Source: Marseilla massiliensis (GTDB lineage: Bacteria; Bacteroidota; Bacteroidia; Bacteroidales; Bacteroidaceae). Taken from it: a stretch of DNA of 33,956 nucleotides. The notes beneath the pieces are model-generated. The model did no database searches and was not told the DNA's origin. It saw nothing but the letters and a program-made list of their open reading frames with translations. Location of the stretch: positions 1 through 33,956 of the forward strand of contig NZ_JACJJG010000027.1 of the NCBI RefSeq assembly GCF_016899855.1, in the 5' to 3' direction. Of this stretch, positions 1-8,998 are shown one piece after another. Positions within the stretch are counted from its first letter, which is position 1, and each line of letters begins with the position of its first letter. The position numbers and the translations under genes were made by a program.

Positions 1-32
1 CTGAATCTGTACGCAACAAGCAAAAGTATTGA

Positions 33-114
33 CTTTAACTACTTAGCGAACGACAGTGAGCGATAACTACTTTAACTCCTTTAACTACTGAAAATTCCTC
101 CTTTAACTACTGAA
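33..114. repeat. Short direct repeats of TTTAACTACT
   Basis: CTTTAACTACT occurs at 33-43. A truncated CTTTAACT lies at 70-77, followed by CCTTTAACTACTGAA from 78 and again from 100. The two last copies are about 22 bp apart. The repeats sit directly downstream of the 120-545 minus-strand gene. Function unknown; tandem copies of this kind can expand or contract by slippage. Confidence 0.6.
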
Positions 115-119
115 GAAAA

Positions 120-545
120 TTACTTCCTCACGAGCTCCAGGTTGCCAGGAATCTTCTGCCACTTACCCCTGACGGCAAACTTCAGCGTGCTGCCGCCGTC
201 CTTCTTGTACTCGTAAGTGCCGTCGTCATTTACCTTCAGCGTGGCGGTAAAGTCCTCGCTGCCATAGTCGTTGACCACCTCTATCTCGGCGGTCCGCCCG
301 TCAATGAGCCTCGACGCCACGACAATCCACTTGGTCGAGCTTTGCGTCGAGCCGAAATATCCGTCAACTTCGCCGAGCACGTCCTGTCCGGGCACGGTTA
401 TGTTCTTGTCGTACAGATTAAGGCGTATGTATATTTTACACTCCTCGTTGCGTATCGTAGTGTCAAAAGGGCGCCCCTGCTGGGCCACGGCAGCGGCCGA
501 CACGAGCGACATGACGAATAAGAATAACAGTTTTCTCATGACCAT
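120..545 (-). CDS. Small secreted hypothetical protein
   Basis: A 141-residue protein that I do not recognise. The N-terminus (MRKLLFLFVMSLVSAAAVAQ after an initial MV) is a clear Sec signal peptide with likely cleavage after AVA-Q, so it is exported to the periplasm or beyond. The mature part of about 120 residues is rich in alternating polar and beta-type residues and has no lipobox, so a small beta-rich domain is likely. Translation may start at 545 or at the second ATG (539); the second gives the more standard signal peptide. A -7 box in the same orientation lies 15 bp upstream (560-567), implying a very short leader. It is divergent from pnp and appears monocistronic. Confidence 0.7.
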   Translation of the reverse strand: MVMRKLLFLFVMSLVSAAAVAQQGRPFDTTIRNEECKIYIRLNLYDKNITVPGQDVLGEVDGYFGSTQSSTKWIVVASRLIDGRTAEIEVVNDYGSEDFTATLKVNDDGTYEYKKDGGSTLKFAVRGKWQKIPGNLELVRK

Positions 546-559
546 TAGTGTTGTTTCGG

Positions 560-567
560 CAAATGTA
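560..567 (-). promoter_or_regulatory. Promoter -7 box for the small secreted protein
   Basis: On the minus strand this reads TACATTTG, matching the Bacteroidota TAnnTTTG -7 consensus. A TTGG that could act as -33 lies about 21 nt upstream (589-592). The predicted transcript start is near 553, about 8-14 nt before the start codon. Confidence 0.5.
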
Positions 568-620
568 ACTACTTTCGGCGAAATACCGCCAATGAGACAT
601 GCAAAGTTTTCTTAAAATAC

Positions 621-705
621 GAAAGGCCGTCTTTCACCTTCCGAAAGGCCGCCAAACGCGCGCCGAAAGGCCATCTTTCACAAGGCAAAAGGCAGCCTTT
701 CGCAA
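621..705 (-). repeat. AAAGGCC hairpin repeat, inverted diverged copy
   Basis: Read on the minus strand, this matches the two-hairpin repeat found at 23708, 25332 and 33797: GAAAGGC...TTTTG, then GGCGGCCTTTCGGAAGG and a closing GGCCTTTC. It is more diverged than the others. It lies between two divergent genes, unlike the other copies, which follow genes. From 706 to about 900 I see only GC-rich sequence with weak inverted repeats and no supported gene. Confidence 0.6.
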
Positions 706-916
706 GCATGTTAGCAAGTTACTGATAATCAATATGTTACCAAACACCCGCCAAAAGCAGTCAAGGCATGGCCCAGACAACCGGCATAGGCTGTGCCCCG
801 GCACGCCTACGCGCAGCCGGCCGGCGCCATTGTGCCAGCCCATCCGCACGAAGTAAAAAAAGAATAAAATAACGTAGATTTAATGGCAAACACTCTTCGG
901 TTAGTCAAAAAATAGT

Positions 917-924
917 TACCTTTG
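917..924 (+). promoter_or_regulatory. Promoter -7 box of pnp
   Basis: TACCTTTG matches the TAnnTTTG consensus, 41 bp upstream of the pnp ATG. No good -33 box is visible at 19 nt spacing. A TTAGTCAAA motif sits just upstream at 901-909; the same 9-mer, on the minus strand, is in the repeats before the polysaccharide promoter, which may be chance. Confidence 0.6.
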
Positions 925-965
925 CCCTGATTTTTTGATGTAAAAAAGATATTTTTTATTTTTAG

Positions 966-3287
966 ATGAACGTAATTACCAAAACAGTTTCATTGCCTGA
1001 CGGAAGGACCATCAGCATTGAAACCGGGAAAGTGGCAAAACAGGCTGACGGCTCTTGCATGCTCCGCATGGGAAACACCGTGTTGCTCGCCACTGTTTGT
1101 GCCGCAAAAGATGCAGTTCCCGGAACAGATTTCATGCCTTTGCAGGTTGAGTACAGAGAACAGTATGCCGCAGCCGGACGTTTTCCGGGCGGTTTCACCA
1201 AGCGCGAAGGCAAGGCAAGCGACAACGAAATCCTCACTTGCCGACTCGTTGACCGCGCGTTGCGCCCCCTTTTCCCGGCAGATTTCCACGCCGAGGTTTA
1301 TGTAAACATCATTCTTTTTTCGGCTGACGGAGTAGACCAACCCGACGCTTTGGCAGGTTTCGCCGCTTCATGCGCCCTGGCTTGCTCGGACATACCTTTC
1401 GAGTGCCCCATATCTGAAGTGCGCGTAGCCCGCGTTAACGGCGAATACGTCGTTGACCCGACGTTCGAACAGATGAAGAACGCCGACATGGACATCATGG
1501 TCGGAGCGTCGAAAGACAATATCATGATGGTTGAGGGCGAGATGAACGAAGTGTCAGAGCAGGACCTCCTGCAGGCCCTCAAGGTGGCACAGGAAGCCAT
1601 CCGCCCGATGTGCGAGCTTCAGGAAGAGCTCTCGAAGGAGCTCGGCACCGACGTGAAGCGCGAGTACTGCCACGAGGTAAACGACGAGGAGCTGCGCGAA
1701 CAGCTCCGCAAGGAGACCTACGACAAGTGCTACGCCATAGCCGAGGCCGGCGACCATGACAAGAAGAGCCGCGAAGAAGCCTTCGACAAGATAAAGACCG
1801 ACTTCGAGGAAGCGTACGCAGCAGCGCACAGCAACCTTACCGAAGAGGAACTGGAAGAGAAATACGCCCTCGTAGACCGCTACTACGCCGACGTTATGCG
1901 CGACTCAATGCGCCGCTGCATACTCGACGAAGGCAAGCGCCTTGACGGCCGCAAGACCGACGAGATACGCCCCATATGGTGCGAGGTGTCACCTCTGCCA
2001 ATGCCTCACGGCAGCTCCATATTCACACGTGGCGAGACACAGAGCCTCACTACATGTACGCTCGGCACGAAACTCGACGAGAAACTCGTTGACGACGTGC
2101 TCGACCGCTCTTACCAGCGCTTCCTGCTGCACTACAACTTTCCGCCGTTCTGCACGGGCGAGGCTAAGGCCCAGCGTGGCGTAGGCCGCCGCGAGATAGG
2201 GCACGGCCACCTGGCTTGGCGCGCGCTGAAAGGCCAGATACCCGCAGAGTTCCCCTATACGGTACGCCTGGTATCGCAGATTCTCGAGAGCAACGGCTCT
2301 TCGTCAATGGCTACCGTATGCGCCGGAACACTGGCCCTGATGGACGCCGGAGTGCCCATGAAGAAGCCCGTGAGCGGTATCGCCATGGGTCTTATCAAGA
2401 ACCCGGGCGAAGACAAGTACGCCGTTCTTAGCGACATCCTCGGCGACGAGGACCACTTGGGCGACATGGACTTCAAGACCACCGGTACAAAGGACGGTCT
2501 GACAGCCACCCAGATGGACATCAAGTGCGACGGTCTGAGCTTCGAAATACTCGAGAAAGCGCTCATGCAGGCAAAGGCCGGACGTGAGTACATCCTCGGC
2601 AAGCTGACCGACACTATCGCAGAACCGCGCGCAGAGCTGAAGCCGCAGGTACCGCGCATCGAGGCGTTCGACATCCCCAAGGAGTTCATCGGCGCCGTGA
2701 TAGGCCCGGGCGGAAAGATAATCCAGCAGATGCAGGAAGAATCAGGAGCCACGATAACCATCGACGAAATCGACGGAGTTGGCAAGGTGCAGGTGAGCGC
2801 GCCCAACAAGGAGAGCATACAGAAGGCCATCGCCAAGATAAAGGCCATCGTAGCAATACCCGAGGTGGGCGAAGTGTACGAAGGAACCATCCGCTCAATC
2901 ATGCCTTACGGCTGCTTCGTGGAGATACTTCCCGGCAAGGACGGACTTCTGCACATATCGGAAATCGACTGGAAGCGGCTTGAAACCGTTGAGGAAGCCG
3001 GCCTGAAAGAGGGCGACAAGATTACCGTCAAACTGATGGAAATCGACCCGAAGACAGGCAAATATAAACTGTCTCACCGCGTACTCATACCAAAACCCGA
3101 GGGATACGTTGAGCGTGAGCGCCGTCCGCGCCCCGAACGCCGTCCGCGTCCTGAGCGTGGCGAACGCCGTGAGAACCGCGAGCAGCGCCGCTTTGAGCAC
3201 CGCCCGGCACGCGAGGAATACCATGACCCGCTGGCGCCGAGAGAGCCCAAGGACTTCAACGACAGCCTTGACCACGACAACTTCTAA
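966..3287 (+). CDS. pnp: Polyribonucleotide nucleotidyltransferase (PNPase)
   Basis: A 773-residue phosphorolytic 3'-5' exoribonuclease of cytoplasmic mRNA decay. Two RNase PH-like halves occupy about residues 1-560. The KH domain follows ([10 protein letters not shown] near 576-585), then the S1 RNA-binding domain (about 635-705, with [19 protein letters not shown]). Length is slightly above the usual 700-750 because of an Arg/Pro/Glu-rich tail (RPRPER repeats, about 715-755) and an acidic end; such charged tails may bind RNA or partners. The start is set by the canonical N-terminus ([20 protein letters not shown]). It has its own -7 box upstream and an intrinsic terminator downstream, so it is probably monocistronic. 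Identification is secure. Confidence 0.97.
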   Translation: MNVITKTVSLPDGRTISIETGKVAKQADGSCMLRMGNTVLLATVCAAKDAVPGTDFMPLQVEYREQYAAAGRFPGGFTKREGKASDNEILTCRLVDRALRPLFPADFHAEVYVNIILFSADGVDQPDALAGFAASCALACSDIPFECPISEVRVARVNGEYVVDPTFEQMKNADMDIMVGASKDNIMMVEGEMNEVSEQDLLQALKVAQEAIRPMCELQEELSKELGTDVKREYCHEVNDEELREQLRKETYDKCYAIAEAGDHDKKSREEAFDKIKTDFEEAYAAAHSNLTEEELEEKYALVDRYYADVMRDSMRRCILDEGKRLDGRKTDEIRPIWCEVSPLPMPHGSSIFTRGETQSLTTCTLGTKLDEKLVDDVLDRSYQRFLLHYNFPPFCTGEAKAQRGVGRREIGHGHLAWRALKGQIPAEFPYTVRLVSQILESNGSSSMATVCAGTLALMDAGVPMKKPVSGIAMGLIKNPGEDKYAVLSDILGDEDHLGDMDFKTTGTKDGLTATQMDIKCDGLSFEILEKALMQAKAGREYILGKLTDTIAEPRAELKPQVPRIEAFDIPKEFIGAVIGPGGKIIQQMQEESGATITIDEIDGVGKVQVSAPNKESIQKAIAKIKAIVAIPEVGEVYEGTIRSIMPYGCFVEILPGKDGLLHISEIDWKRLETVEEAGLKEGDKITVKLMEIDPKTGKYKLSHRVLIPKPEGYVERERRPRPERRPRPERGERRENREQRRFEHRPAREEYHDPLAPREPKDFNDSLDHDNF

Positions 3288-3308
3288 TCTATTGTCATAT
3301 AAAAACGG

Positions 3309-3346
3309 GACGGCGACGGCACAAAATGCCGCCGCCGTCTTTATTT
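3309..3346 (+). terminator. Intrinsic terminator after pnp
   Basis: A 12-bp stem, GACGGCGACGGC (3309-3320) with GCCGCCGCCGTC (3328-3339), contains one G-U pair and a 7-nt loop. It is followed by TTTATTTT, and lies 22 bp after the pnp stop codon. Confidence 0.85.
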
Positions 3347-3368
3347 TCAACACCATAACAGCAACACC

Positions 3369-3932
3369 ATGAACGCCAAAGCCATCATAATAGCCATGTC
3401 AGCATTGCTCTCAATACCGCTGCCAACCACCGCCACGCACGTCTGCGCCCAGGACACTACTCCGACAGCCACCATACAGAAAGGCCGCCACCACGGGCAC
3501 AAAAAGCACTATCGAAACGACAGGAGCAAGTACATCGTAATAGACAACGAAGTGTTTTACCGCGGAAGAAAACTGGAAGACGCAAGCGCTCACTCGTTCT
3601 CCGACCTCGGATATGGCTACGCCAAGGACGCATTCAACGTATATTATAAAGGAAAAGAGATTGACGACGCAACGGCAGGTACGTTCACCATCCTCAAAGA
3701 CGGATACGCCAAGGACGCGTTCAACGCTTATTATAAAGGAAAAGAGATTGACGGCGCATCGGCAGGAACGTTCACCATCCTCAAAGACGGATACGCCAAG
3801 GACGCATTCAACGCTTATTATAAAGGGCGGAGAATAGAGGGTGCCTCCGGCGCAAGCTTCAAGGTTATGTCCGACGGGTACGCAAAAGACTCGTTCAACA
3901 CTTACTACAAAGGGCGCGAAACAAACTTTTAA
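3369..3932 (+). CDS. DKNYY-like repeat protein, secreted
   Basis: A 187-residue protein. Residues 1-28 form a signal peptide ending ...THVCAQ. After a His/Lys-rich linker it carries repeats of the type DGYAKDAFNxYYKGKEI, which resemble the DKNYY family of unknown function found in many secreted bacterial proteins. Three full 29-residue units start at codons 3615, 3702 and 3789, with a partial fourth from 3876. Units 2 and 3 are nearly identical at DNA level, indicating recent duplication. No TAnnTTTG box is seen in the 80 bp upstream, so it may rely on readthrough from pnp or on an unrecognised promoter. It is convergent with the polysaccharide operon that ends at 4050. Confidence 0.75.
   Translation: MNAKAIIIAMSALLSIPLPTTATHVCAQDTTPTATIQKGRHHGHKKHYRNDRSKYIVIDNEVFYRGRKLEDASAHSFSDLGYGYAKDAFNVYYKGKEIDDATAGTFTILKDGYAKDAFNAYYKGKEIDGASAGTFTILKDGYAKDAFNAYYKGRRIEGASGASFKVMSDGYAKDSFNTYYKGRETNF
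3615..3920 (+). repeat. 87-bp coding tandem repeat
   Basis: Units begin at 3615, 3702 and 3789, each 87 bp (29 codons), with a partial unit from 3876. Each encodes GYAKDxFNxYYKG. Units 2 and 3 share almost all bases through their first half. Confidence 0.8.
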
Positions 3933-4049
3933 CACCCCAAAAGAACACATGCCAATTCTGCAGGATTATGCCGCTGATTAAACAGATAGGATATCCGGAC
4001 AGATTAGTTTATCCATTTTTATTGCAAAGATAGCCATAAATCGTAATAT

Positions 4050-5186
4050 TCAAGACTTATACAAAGAAGCAGATATTGTTCGGCTACCGCCACGATTTCT
4101 CCAATATACATCCCTAACTTGGTCGGCGATTTTTTCCCAATCGTACTTCTTCATATCGTAATCAATATGTTGCAGCGGCTGGTTCACTACAGTCTTCAGC
4201 TTTTCCGTCAAGGCATCTACATTACCGACAGGGAAATAATCGCTTTCAGGCAAGCCTACTTCCTTGTTTGCAGGAATGTCACTTACTATAACTTTTACGC
4301 CGTAGCTCATGGCTTCAAGCAAGGCAATAGGTAGTCCTTCGTGGCTCGACGGAAGACAATAACAAAGACAATTCGTCAACAATGAATGCAGCTTCTTGCC
4401 CTTGATAAAGCCAGTAAGGACGACCCCGTTCTTACTCGCCATTTCTCTCAGGCTGCGTGAATAGTCATCCTCAAAGTCAGTATCGCCGGCCAACACCAAC
4501 TTTATATCTTCAACTTCATTTCTACTTTTAACCTTGGTAAATGCTTCAACCAAGTGATGTAAATTCTTTTCCGGCACGAAGCGGCACATACCAAGGATAT
4601 ACTTGCCTTTCTCTATGCCGAGTTCATTGAAGTATTCGGGATAATCACATATTTCCGGCTGCGACACACCGTTGTAAATCAAGTGTACGTGGCTTGTACG
4701 ATTATATTTCCGCTTTATCAGGTTGCGTATCACGTCGGAAATGACAATCACCTCGTCAGCAAACATACAGCCCATGCGTTCGCCTAATTTCAGCATCGTC
4801 TTTGCAGCAAATCCCCACTTGTCTCTATCATAGTCAGGTCCGTGGTGGGTGAACACGACCTTCATTCCAAGCATCTTGGCGTATGGAACAAGCAATGCAG
4901 GGCCTATTGCGTGGATGTGCAGGATGTCAGCTTTTAACCTTTTTGCTTCATTGATGGCACGAAAAGTATGAATAATAGCCTCAAAGGATTTCTTCTTCGG
5001 GCTGTCGATATTAACCAACTTTACGCCTTTCCATTCCTTCAGGTCGTCCTTGACATAATCAGTCCTGCGTATCACGGTAACATCAAAGCCCCGTTTGGCG
5101 ATTCTCGGAAACAGCTCCTCGCAATGCGTTTCCACGCCGCCCATGATGTTCGGGATGCCACGGGTACCAGTAACAACAATTTTCAT
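4050..5186 (-). CDS. Glycosyltransferase family 4
   Basis: A cytoplasmic GT-B glycosyltransferase, likely adding one sugar to the lipid-linked repeat unit. The start is placed at 5186, giving MKIVVTGTRGIPNIMGGVET, the usual N-terminus of this GT4/DUF1972-like group; an upstream in-frame ATG (5234) would add 16 residues with no family match. The C-terminal donor site shows SSHEGLPIALLEAMSYG (the E-x7-E region). About 378 residues is typical. It is the last gene of the operon and is separated from the preceding one by an intrinsic terminator and 181 bp. It therefore needs either antitermination or its own promoter (a TATGTTTG box reads toward it at 5262-5269). Sugar specificity cannot be told. 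Confidence 0.88.
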   Translation of the reverse strand: MKIVVTGTRGIPNIMGGVETHCEELFPRIAKRGFDVTVIRRTDYVKDDLKEWKGVKLVNIDSPKKKSFEAIIHTFRAINEAKRLKADILHIHAIGPALLVPYAKMLGMKVVFTHHGPDYDRDKWGFAAKTMLKLGERMGCMFADEVIVISDVIRNLIKRKYNRTSHVHLIYNGVSQPEICDYPEYFNELGIEKGKYILGMCRFVPEKNLHHLVEAFTKVKSRNEVEDIKLVLAGDTDFEDDYSRSLREMASKNGVVLTGFIKGKKLHSLLTNCLCYCLPSSHEGLPIALLEAMSYGVKVIVSDIPANKEVGLPESDYFPVGNVDALTEKLKTVVNQPLQHIDYDMKKYDWEKIADQVRDVYWRNRGGSRTISASLYKS

Positions 5187-5245
5187 GATTGTCTTATAAT
5201 TTAAGGGATTTATGCTTACCTTTGTATCAAACAACTGGCAGACCT

Positions 5246-5356
5246 ATGCACAGAGTATTTACAAACATAAAAGAACACATCTTATATGTATGGATAGTTT
5301 TTTCATCCATAATATCAGCCTTATGGCTAATTGTAAAAAATAAGAGAATCAAATGA
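5246..5356 (+). CDS. Possible 36-residue single-TM small protein
   Basis: An opposite-strand small ORF in the gap between two minus-strand glycosyltransferases. It begins MHRVFTNIKEHILYVWIVFS and ends KNKRIK. Residues 12-30 form one strongly hydrophobic segment flanked by basic residues, the layout of small membrane proteins and type I toxins. A TACCTTTG -7 box (5217-5224) lies 22 bp before the ATG, and the stop codon falls in a hairpin loop (5342-5365). No family is recognised. AT-rich DNA gives such ORFs by chance, so this is tentative. Confidence 0.3.
   Translation: MHRVFTNIKEHILYVWIVFSSIISALWLIVKNKRIK
5262..5269 (-). promoter_or_regulatory. Possible -7 box for the terminal glycosyltransferase
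   Basis: On the minus strand this reads TATGTTTG, fitting TAnnTTTG, 76 bp upstream of the 5186 start and downstream of the 5334-5365 terminator. No -33 box at 19 nt is seen. Confidence 0.35.
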
Positions 5357-5365
5357 CATTCTCTT
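5334..5365 (-). terminator. Intrinsic terminator inside the polysaccharide operon
   Basis: On the minus strand a perfect 8-bp stem AAGAGAAT/ATTCTCTT with an 8-nt loop is followed by ATTTTTT. It begins 3 bp after the stop of the 5368-6603 glycosyltransferase. Confidence 0.65.
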
Positions 5366-5367
5366 GC

Positions 5368-6603
5368 TTAATTCATTTTAACAAACTTGTCATAAAATCC
5401 AATAAGTTTGTTCCAGTAATTTTCTTTACTAAGATTATCATTGGCGAACTTTATCGTATTAGTACTAATTTTAGAATATTCATCCGCACTAATATTATCA
5501 GCCGTTTTTACAATGGTACGTAAGTCATCAACATTGCCGCTCTCGAACTGGAAACCAGTCTGACCGTTCACGACAATCTCTGGTATTCCGCCGATACGGG
5601 CACCGATTACAGGTGTACCAACTGAATAAGCCTCGATTATTGTCATCGGATTGTTCTCGTACCATTCCGACGGAACCATTACGAAGTAAGCATTGCTTAC
5701 CAAGTCCGTCAGTTCCTTACCTGTCTTATAACCGAGGAACGCTACATTCTGCATTCCGTTATCCCTTGCAAAGGCTTTAAGTTCACCTTCTTTGGGTCCT
5801 GTTCCAACAACTCTCAAGTGGCATTGCGGTAAATCCTTGAATGCTTTGAGTAGTGTCATTACGCCTTTTTCATATGACAGACGGCCAAAGAACAGAAAAT
5901 ACTTGTCTGTCGGCATTGCCTTTGGCCCACTGACTATTGATGTCGAGAAGTTATATAGTGTGATGTTCGGTTTCGATTTTAGTGAAGGCATATATTTCTC
6001 TTGGATATTCCTTGCAAAGTTGCTGACATAGATGAAACCGTCGATATACTTTGCAGGGTTGAAAAATGCGTTGCGGAAGTATTGTTCAGCCGCCATAACC
6101 GCGCTCATCAGCTTGCTTCCCTTGCAGCACGTATGGGTGAAACATTTGTAGAAATATCTCCCTTGGCACGCCTCGCATATCTTGCCGTTACCATCGCGGA
6201 ATGTATAAGCAGGGCAAACAATACGATAATCATGAACGGTAAAAAGCACAGGGATACTGTACTTTCTTAACACGGGGAATATCGACGGCGTAATTTGCCC
6301 CCACATCAAGTGAATATGCGCCACATCAGGTTTTTCATCTATTATCAGTTGTTCTATCTTTTTAGCTGCTTCGAAATGATAAAAGTAATTTATCATGTTC
6401 TTGACTTGTTTCAATGGGCCACGCCGCGTTTCCTTTGATTCAGGGAAATACTTGCTGTAAGGCGACGGGCGGTTGTCTTTCCATTTCAGCGTGAAATAAA
6501 CGACTTTGTGCCCGTGTTCCTCCAACAGACGGCCTGTATTGAAGCATACTGTCTCTGCCCCACCTTTGTTGAAGTTGTAGACGTCTATTAAAAGAATTTT
6601 CAT
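5368..6603 (-). CDS. Glycosyltransferase family 4
   Basis: A 411-residue GT-B fold glycosyltransferase (cytoplasmic, NDP-sugar donor). The N-terminus MKILLIDVYNFNKGGAETVC carries the acceptor-side Gly-rich GGAE motif. The donor-side region has ENNPMTIIEAYSVGTPVIGA with E-x7-E spacing. A Cys cluster near residues 130-160 (CPAYTF, CEACQGRYFYKCFTHTCC) is common in this GT4 subgroup and may bind metal. It follows a 230-bp gap that contains several inverted repeats, and is followed by an intrinsic terminator. Acceptor and donor sugars are unknown. Confidence 0.9.
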   Translation of the reverse strand: MKILLIDVYNFNKGGAETVCFNTGRLLEEHGHKVVYFTLKWKDNRPSPYSKYFPESKETRRGPLKQVKNMINYFYHFEAAKKIEQLIIDEKPDVAHIHLMWGQITPSIFPVLRKYSIPVLFTVHDYRIVCPAYTFRDGNGKICEACQGRYFYKCFTHTCCKGSKLMSAVMAAEQYFRNAFFNPAKYIDGFIYVSNFARNIQEKYMPSLKSKPNITLYNFSTSIVSGPKAMPTDKYFLFFGRLSYEKGVMTLLKAFKDLPQCHLRVVGTGPKEGELKAFARDNGMQNVAFLGYKTGKELTDLVSNAYFVMVPSEWYENNPMTIIEAYSVGTPVIGARIGGIPEIVVNGQTGFQFESGNVDDLRTIVKTADNISADEYSKISTNTIKFANDNLSKENYWNKLIGFYDKFVKMN

Positions 6604-6833
6604 GAATGCTTTTAATTTTCACCATTCATCTTTCACGCACATATACAGTAATACACTGTATGTCAATACCTTAAGCATAAAAGAGAGGTTGTAAAGATGA
6701 ATTGGCAACAGCCTTTCATTGAAGGCTATGTTTAAACAATGGCTTTTTACCGTGCAATATGCCGCAAAACGGACGGTAAAAGAGCACTTTTTAGATTATA
6801 AAATACGGCCTTTTATAAAACTGATAATTACAG
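6604..6833 (-). other. Intra-operon gap with stacked inverted repeats
   Basis: No gene is seen. There are three inverted repeats: AGCCTT/AAGGCT (6710-6727), TTTTACCGT/ACGGTAAAA (6745-6753 with 6773-6781), and TTATAAAA/TTTTATAA (6796-6803 with 6811-6818). The last encloses GGCCGTA on the minus strand, recalling the AAAGGCCGTCTTTT repeat family, so the gap may hold a decayed repeat. The hairpins could also attenuate transcription. Confidence 0.5.
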
Positions 6834-7850
6834 TTAAGCAAGCGCACCGTCAATCAGCTTGCCGTAGAAAGTTTCCTTGCCTTCAACGTTCTTGTCAAAA
6901 CTTTGTTTCCATGTCAGCTTGTACAGGCAGGTGTCTTCACTGATGTGCCGCCATGTGTTCTCGTTGAACGGCTGACCGAGAACTTTGAAAAGCTCATCGC
7001 ACCATTTGTTGTTTGGCTGTATCTTCGCAAATGCGTTGGCAATTTCTTTGTCGTGACACTGAGCGAGGACTACCGCATAATCAACAAGCAGGTAGTCAAC
7101 CAGTTTTTCGCTCTCTTTCCAATACTGACAAAGAAAGTCAAAGATAACCTTGAACATCCATCGATTTTCATAACTGCAACCTAATGAATATCCTGCGAAA
7201 TAACCTCCAGCAACTGAACAATGCAGGTAATCAGGGCGCTTAATCGACCACAGCGGCAGCCTCATATATTCTTCAAAACAAGGCTTAGTACAGAAGAAAG
7301 TCGAGTCAATCCAAATACCACCATATCTCGAAAGGATATTCATACGGAGCAAGTCTGAATAATGAGTCCTTGAAAAGATTCCAGCATTTCGTTTTTTCTC
7401 AACCCATTCTGGAAATGACACATGGTTCTTATAGTTGTCTTCCGTGATGAAGATGATATCGCATTTACCGGCATTACGCCTTATCGAGTCGACACACGCC
7501 TTCACTATTTCTGGTGCATTGTCTATGCCCTGCCACCAGCAAATCCATATCTTGTTACACAACTTCGGGTCACAGTCTGGCATATCTACTGGTCTTTGGT
7601 AATTGTCCCAATATTCCTTGAACTTGTCCTCAAGGAAGTCGAGCATAATTTTGTGCTTCCTCAACAGCCGGTTCCTTACCTTCTCCGGCTCCTTGAACCC
7701 ATTGCGGTTCATTATCTGTATGTCCACCTTCGCCCTTAGCGTCACCCAAGCCGCCCTCCATGAGATGACCCGTGCCACGTCATACGTCGCCTTCAGTTCC
7801 TCCAAACTGCGTTGTACAATCCTCCGTAAACTGTTATGTTTTTGTGCCAT
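6834..7850 (-). CDS. Capsular polysaccharide synthesis glycosyltransferase (GT32-like)
   Basis: A 338-residue protein resembling the capsular polysaccharide synthesis/GT32-type family, which transfers a sugar in the cytoplasm using a DxD-type metal site. The core reads KIWICWWQGIDNAPEIVKAC, then a CDIIFITEDNY strand, then DLLRMNILSRYGGIWIDSTF (about residues 168-187). This last segment is the conserved LR-x-YGG-x-WxD block of the family. The N-terminal 70 residues are basic and helical. It lies 5 bp downstream of the preceding GT4 gene (stop at 7856). Substrate unknown. Confidence 0.85.
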   Translation of the reverse strand: MAQKHNSLRRIVQRSLEELKATYDVARVISWRAAWVTLRAKVDIQIMNRNGFKEPEKVRNRLLRKHKIMLDFLEDKFKEYWDNYQRPVDMPDCDPKLCNKIWICWWQGIDNAPEIVKACVDSIRRNAGKCDIIFITEDNYKNHVSFPEWVEKKRNAGIFSRTHYSDLLRMNILSRYGGIWIDSTFFCTKPCFEEYMRLPLWSIKRPDYLHCSVAGGYFAGYSLGCSYENRWMFKVIFDFLCQYWKESEKLVDYLLVDYAVVLAQCHDKEIANAFAKIQPNNKWCDELFKVLGQPFNENTWRHISEDTCLYKLTWKQSFDKNVEGKETFYGKLIDGALA

Positions 7851-7855
7851 ATTTG

Positions 7856-8959
7856 CTAATTTTTTATTTTTGTATATTCCTCTAAATATTTTCTCGCAGT
7901 GACTGACACATCATAATTATTGCATACGTATTGCTTTGCTTTCTCCGCTTTGTCCATAGCTTCTGAATAAAGCCTTTGTATACAAACAATCTTGTTCACC
8001 AAATCATCAACATCCCCATTCTTAAAAGTCCAACCATATTTTTCATTGCAAGTAATTTCAGCCGGCCCTTCTCCTTCAGTAACCAAAACAGGCAACTGTG
8101 CAGCCATTGCTTCTGCTACAGTCAAACCAAATCCTTCATAACGTGAAGGTTGTACGAATAAATCATAATTTTGCAAGTTTTCAGAAATAAACGACTGAGG
8201 CTTTTTCCCGAGGAAGTGTACATAACGTTCTGTATCCAGACTTCTTGATAAACCGTTTAAGTATGCTAAACTTTCACCATCGCCAATAAAATCCACTTCA
8301 ATCAATCCATTTAACTCAGCAACGGCCTTTATCAATAAATCCTGCCCCTTCTTCTTATAGTCAAGACGGCTTACTTGTATCAATCTCATTGGACGGTTCA
8401 TTCCCTTTTGTCGCCGCTGCTTAAACATTGATGTATCTATCCCGTTATTTACGACAATGCTCTCAACACCAAACTTGTCAAGTAATTCTTTTTGGACAAT
8501 ATTGCTTATGGAGAAGACTTGTGGTATTTTATCAAGATAGGCAACATTACCAGCCAACCTGAAATTCATGGCAAGGATTTTTCTTTGTAATATTGAATTA
8601 CCATGAAGTAAACCATAAGGAACATCGTGAAGCGTAGTACAAGTAATACTTCTCAAACGCCGTGAAAAAATCAATCCAAACAGGTGCGGATCGTGTAGAT
8701 GAACGATATCCGGCTTAATTTTGAGTAAAGCCCTATTAAACTTAAATATGAATAGCGCTCCTTTTGAATGTAACTTACGATGCAAAAAAATAATCTTTAC
8801 ATTTTCATTTAAGGCACTTATTAATGTACTGTCACAATTGTCATTAATAATTATTATGTACACATTAGCACCTAATTGAGCTTGTGCGTTTGCAATGTTG
8901 ACCAACATTGTCTCAATACCACCAAACATCAAGCTCCAAAAAACATGAACAATCTTCAT
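7856..8959 (-). CDS. Glycosyltransferase family 4
   Basis: A GT-B glycosyltransferase of about 367 residues. The start is placed at 8959 (MKIVHVFWSLMFGGIETMLV), since six extra residues from 8977 are not part of the usual N-terminus. GGIE marks the acceptor-side loop. The donor site reads SRYEGFGLTVAEAMAAQLPV (E-x7-E) followed by EGEGPAEI, similar to EpsF/CapM-like enzymes. It is cytoplasmic and adds one residue of the repeat unit. The gap to the upstream acetyltransferase stop (8999) is 39 bp, consistent with one transcript. Specificity cannot be assigned. Confidence 0.9.
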   Translation of the reverse strand: MKIVHVFWSLMFGGIETMLVNIANAQAQLGANVYIIIINDNCDSTLISALNENVKIIFLHRKLHSKGALFIFKFNRALLKIKPDIVHLHDPHLFGLIFSRRLRSITCTTLHDVPYGLLHGNSILQRKILAMNFRLAGNVAYLDKIPQVFSISNIVQKELLDKFGVESIVVNNGIDTSMFKQRRQKGMNRPMRLIQVSRLDYKKKGQDLLIKAVAELNGLIEVDFIGDGESLAYLNGLSRSLDTERYVHFLGKKPQSFISENLQNYDLFVQPSRYEGFGLTVAEAMAAQLPVLVTEGEGPAEITCNEKYGWTFKNGDVDDLVNKIVCIQRLYSEAMDKAEKAKQYVCNNYDVSVTARKYLEEYTKIKN

Positions 8960-8998
8960 GATTTTACTTTTTAGCAAATTTTCATTATCCCAAACCCT

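Noticed and set aside
4025..4032. Minus-strand TATCTTTG box after the last glycosyltransferase gene
   Set aside because: It matches the -7 consensus but drives only a 12-codon ORF into the convergent gene; no -33 or product supports it.
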